In this document: positions 27,288-28,899 of the stretch, one piece after another | How positions within the stretch are numbered: position 1 is the stretch's first letter | How the letters are laid out: each line of letters starts with the position of its first letter | NCBI GenBank assembly: GCA_032718475.1 | Contig: JAUCBJ010003234.1 | Span: 1-28,899 of the forward strand | Source of the DNA: Nemertoderma westbladi | Taxonomy: Eukaryota; Xenacoelomorpha; Nemertodermatida; Nemertodermatidae | Length of the DNA stretch: 28,899 bases | Direction of reading: 5' to 3' | Notes under the pieces: generated by a model | Told to the model about the DNA's origin: nothing | Database searches by the model: none | The model's input: the letters and a program-made list of their open reading frames with translations, nothing else | Position numbers and translations under genes: made by a program

Positions 27288-28899
27288 GATGCGTTGCAAA
27301 CTCCACCTCCCCACTAGTTTAAGGGATGCACTGCAAACTCCACCTCCCCACTAGTTTAAGGGATACACTACAAACTCCACCTTACCACTAGTTAAGGGAT
27401 GCGATGCAAACTCCACCTTACCACTAGTTAAGGGATGCGAGGCAAACTCCACCATACCACCAGTTTAAGAGATATGCACTACAAACTCCACCTCCCCACT
27501 AGTTTAAGAGATACACTGCAAACTCCACCTTCCCACTAGTTTAAGAGATGCACTGCAAACTCCACAATACCACTAGTTTAAGGGATGCGATGCAAACTCC
27601 ACCTTACCACTAGTTTAACAGATGCACTGCAAACTCCACAATACCACTAGTTTAAGAGATGCACTGCAAACTCCACCATACCACTAGTTTAGGGATGGAA
27701 TGCAAACTCCACCACACCACTAGTTTAAGGGATGCGATGCAAACTCCACCACACCACTAGTTTAAGGGATGCACTGCAAACTCCACCACACCACTAGTTT
27801 AAGGGATGCACTGTAAACTCCACCATACCACTAGTTTAAGGGATGCGATGCAAACTCCACCATACCACTAGTTTAAGGGATGCGATGCAAACTCCACCAT
27901 ATCACTAGTTTAGGGATGCGATGCAAACTCAGCCATACCACTAGTGTAAGGGATGCGATGTAAACTCTACCTCCCCACTAGTTTAAGAGATGCACTGCAA
28001 ACTCCACCATACCACTAGTTTAAGGGATGCGATGCAAACTCCACCATACCACTTGTTTAAGGGATGCGATGCAAACTCCACCATACCACTAGTTTAAGGG
28101 ATGCACTGTAAACTCCACCATACCACTAGTTTAAGGGATGCGATGCAAACTCCACCATACCACTAGTGTAAGGGATGCGATGTAAACTCTACCTCCCCAC
28201 TAGTTTAAGAGATGCACTGCAAACTCCACCATACCACTAGTTTAAGAGATGCACTGCAAACTCCACCATACCACTAGTTGAGGGATGTACTGCAAATTCA
28301 AGAGATGCACTGCAAACTCCACCATACCACTAGTTTAAGAGATGTACTGCAAACTCCACCATAACACAATTTTAGGGATGCGATGCAAACTCCACCTTCC
28401 CACTAGTTTAAGAGATGCACTGCAAACTCCACCATACCACTAGTTTAAGAGATGCACTGCAAACTCCACCATACCACAATTTTAGGGATGCGATGCAAAC
28501 TCCACCTTCCCACTAGTTTAAGAGATGCACTGCAAACTCCACCATACCACTAGTTTAAGAGATGCACTGCAAACTCCACCATACCACTAGTTGAGGGATG
28601 TACTGCAAATTCAAGAGATGCACTGCAAACTCCACCATACCACTAGTTTAAGAGATGTACTGCAAACTCCACCATACCACTAGTTTAAGAGATGTACTGC
28701 AAACTCCACCATAACACAATTTTAGGGATGCGATGCAAACTCCACCTTCCCACTAGTTTAAGAGATGCACTGCAAACTCCACCATACCACTAGTTTAAGA
28801 GATGCACTGCAAACTCCACCATACCACTAGTTGAGGGATGTACTGCAAATTCAAGAGATGCACTGCAAACTCCACCATACCACTAGTTTAAGAGATGTA
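27288..28899. repeat. 37-bp satellite, about 43 copies, with higher-order repeats, continuing past the window
   Basis: The unit of about 37 bases is gatgcactgcaaactccacc, then ataccactagtttaaga. Early copies vary (gggatgcgatgc, ctccccac, cttaccac). In the last 700 bases a distinctive variant block (ttgagggatgtactgcaaat, tcaagagatgc) recurs at 28278, 28591 and 28831, that is, 313 and 240 bases apart. This indicates higher-order repeats of about 8.5 and 6.5 units and recent homogenisation at the right. Confidence 0.97.

Overview
The window looks like nuclear DNA of an invertebrate animal carrying part of an integrated Polinton/Maverick (adintovirus-like) double-stranded DNA virus. The support is a multi-segment membrane-protein exon of the animal otopetrin family, BEL/Pao retrotransposon remains, a tRNA-derived short repeat, many minisatellites and a long AC microsatellite. 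Frequent AGGCCTA- and TACCGGTA-type motifs recall echinoderm or other marine deuterostome genomes, but this is only an impression and I do not name a species.

Region by region. 1-4024 (+): a tightly packed virus-like morphogenesis block. It holds the C-terminal end of one penton-like protein, a second complete penton-like protein, a small basic pVI/pX-like protein with adenain-type Gly-Gly sites, the double-jelly-roll major capsid protein, an adenovirus-type cysteine protease, and a protein resembling a degenerate DEDD exonuclease. A poly(A) signal at 4080 and an (AC)73 tract follow. 4306-9888: no viral core gene. It contains a 3.5-kb candidate DNA transposon (5094-8627) rich in TTAACGTTAA palindromes and enclosing a 31-bp minisatellite of about 33 copies, a 513-bp MITE and a tRNA-derived repeat. 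A separate minus-strand ORF at 8834-9199 is weakly MSP-domain-like. 9889-14478 (-): a protein that I read as a TATA-binding-protein (TBP) fold lies downstream of a protein-primed family B DNA polymerase. The end of the polymerase is displaced into the -1 frame at an A8 tract. 14479-17400: degenerate repeats and a broken BEL/Pao pol with a candidate LTR. 17463-24434: a roughly 7-kb unit bounded by inverted arrays of a 42-44-bp repeat with palindromic GGCTGAATTCGGCC ends. It encloses a 67-bp minisatellite and direct repeats of about 125 bp. 24435-26540: flanking DNA, then the 3' coding exon of an otopetrin-like gene (-). 27288-28899: a 37-bp satellite with higher-order structure that runs off the window.

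How the genes fit together: MCP, penton, pVI-like protein and protease form a virion-assembly module. PolB is the replicase. A virus-encoded TBP beside it would allow the element to direct its own transcription, for example of the crowded plus-strand block, whose genes overlap or abut with almost no promoter space. The integrase and packaging ATPase expected of such an element are not in the window and may lie to the left of position 1. The TBP-like gene is the observation I consider most likely to be new.
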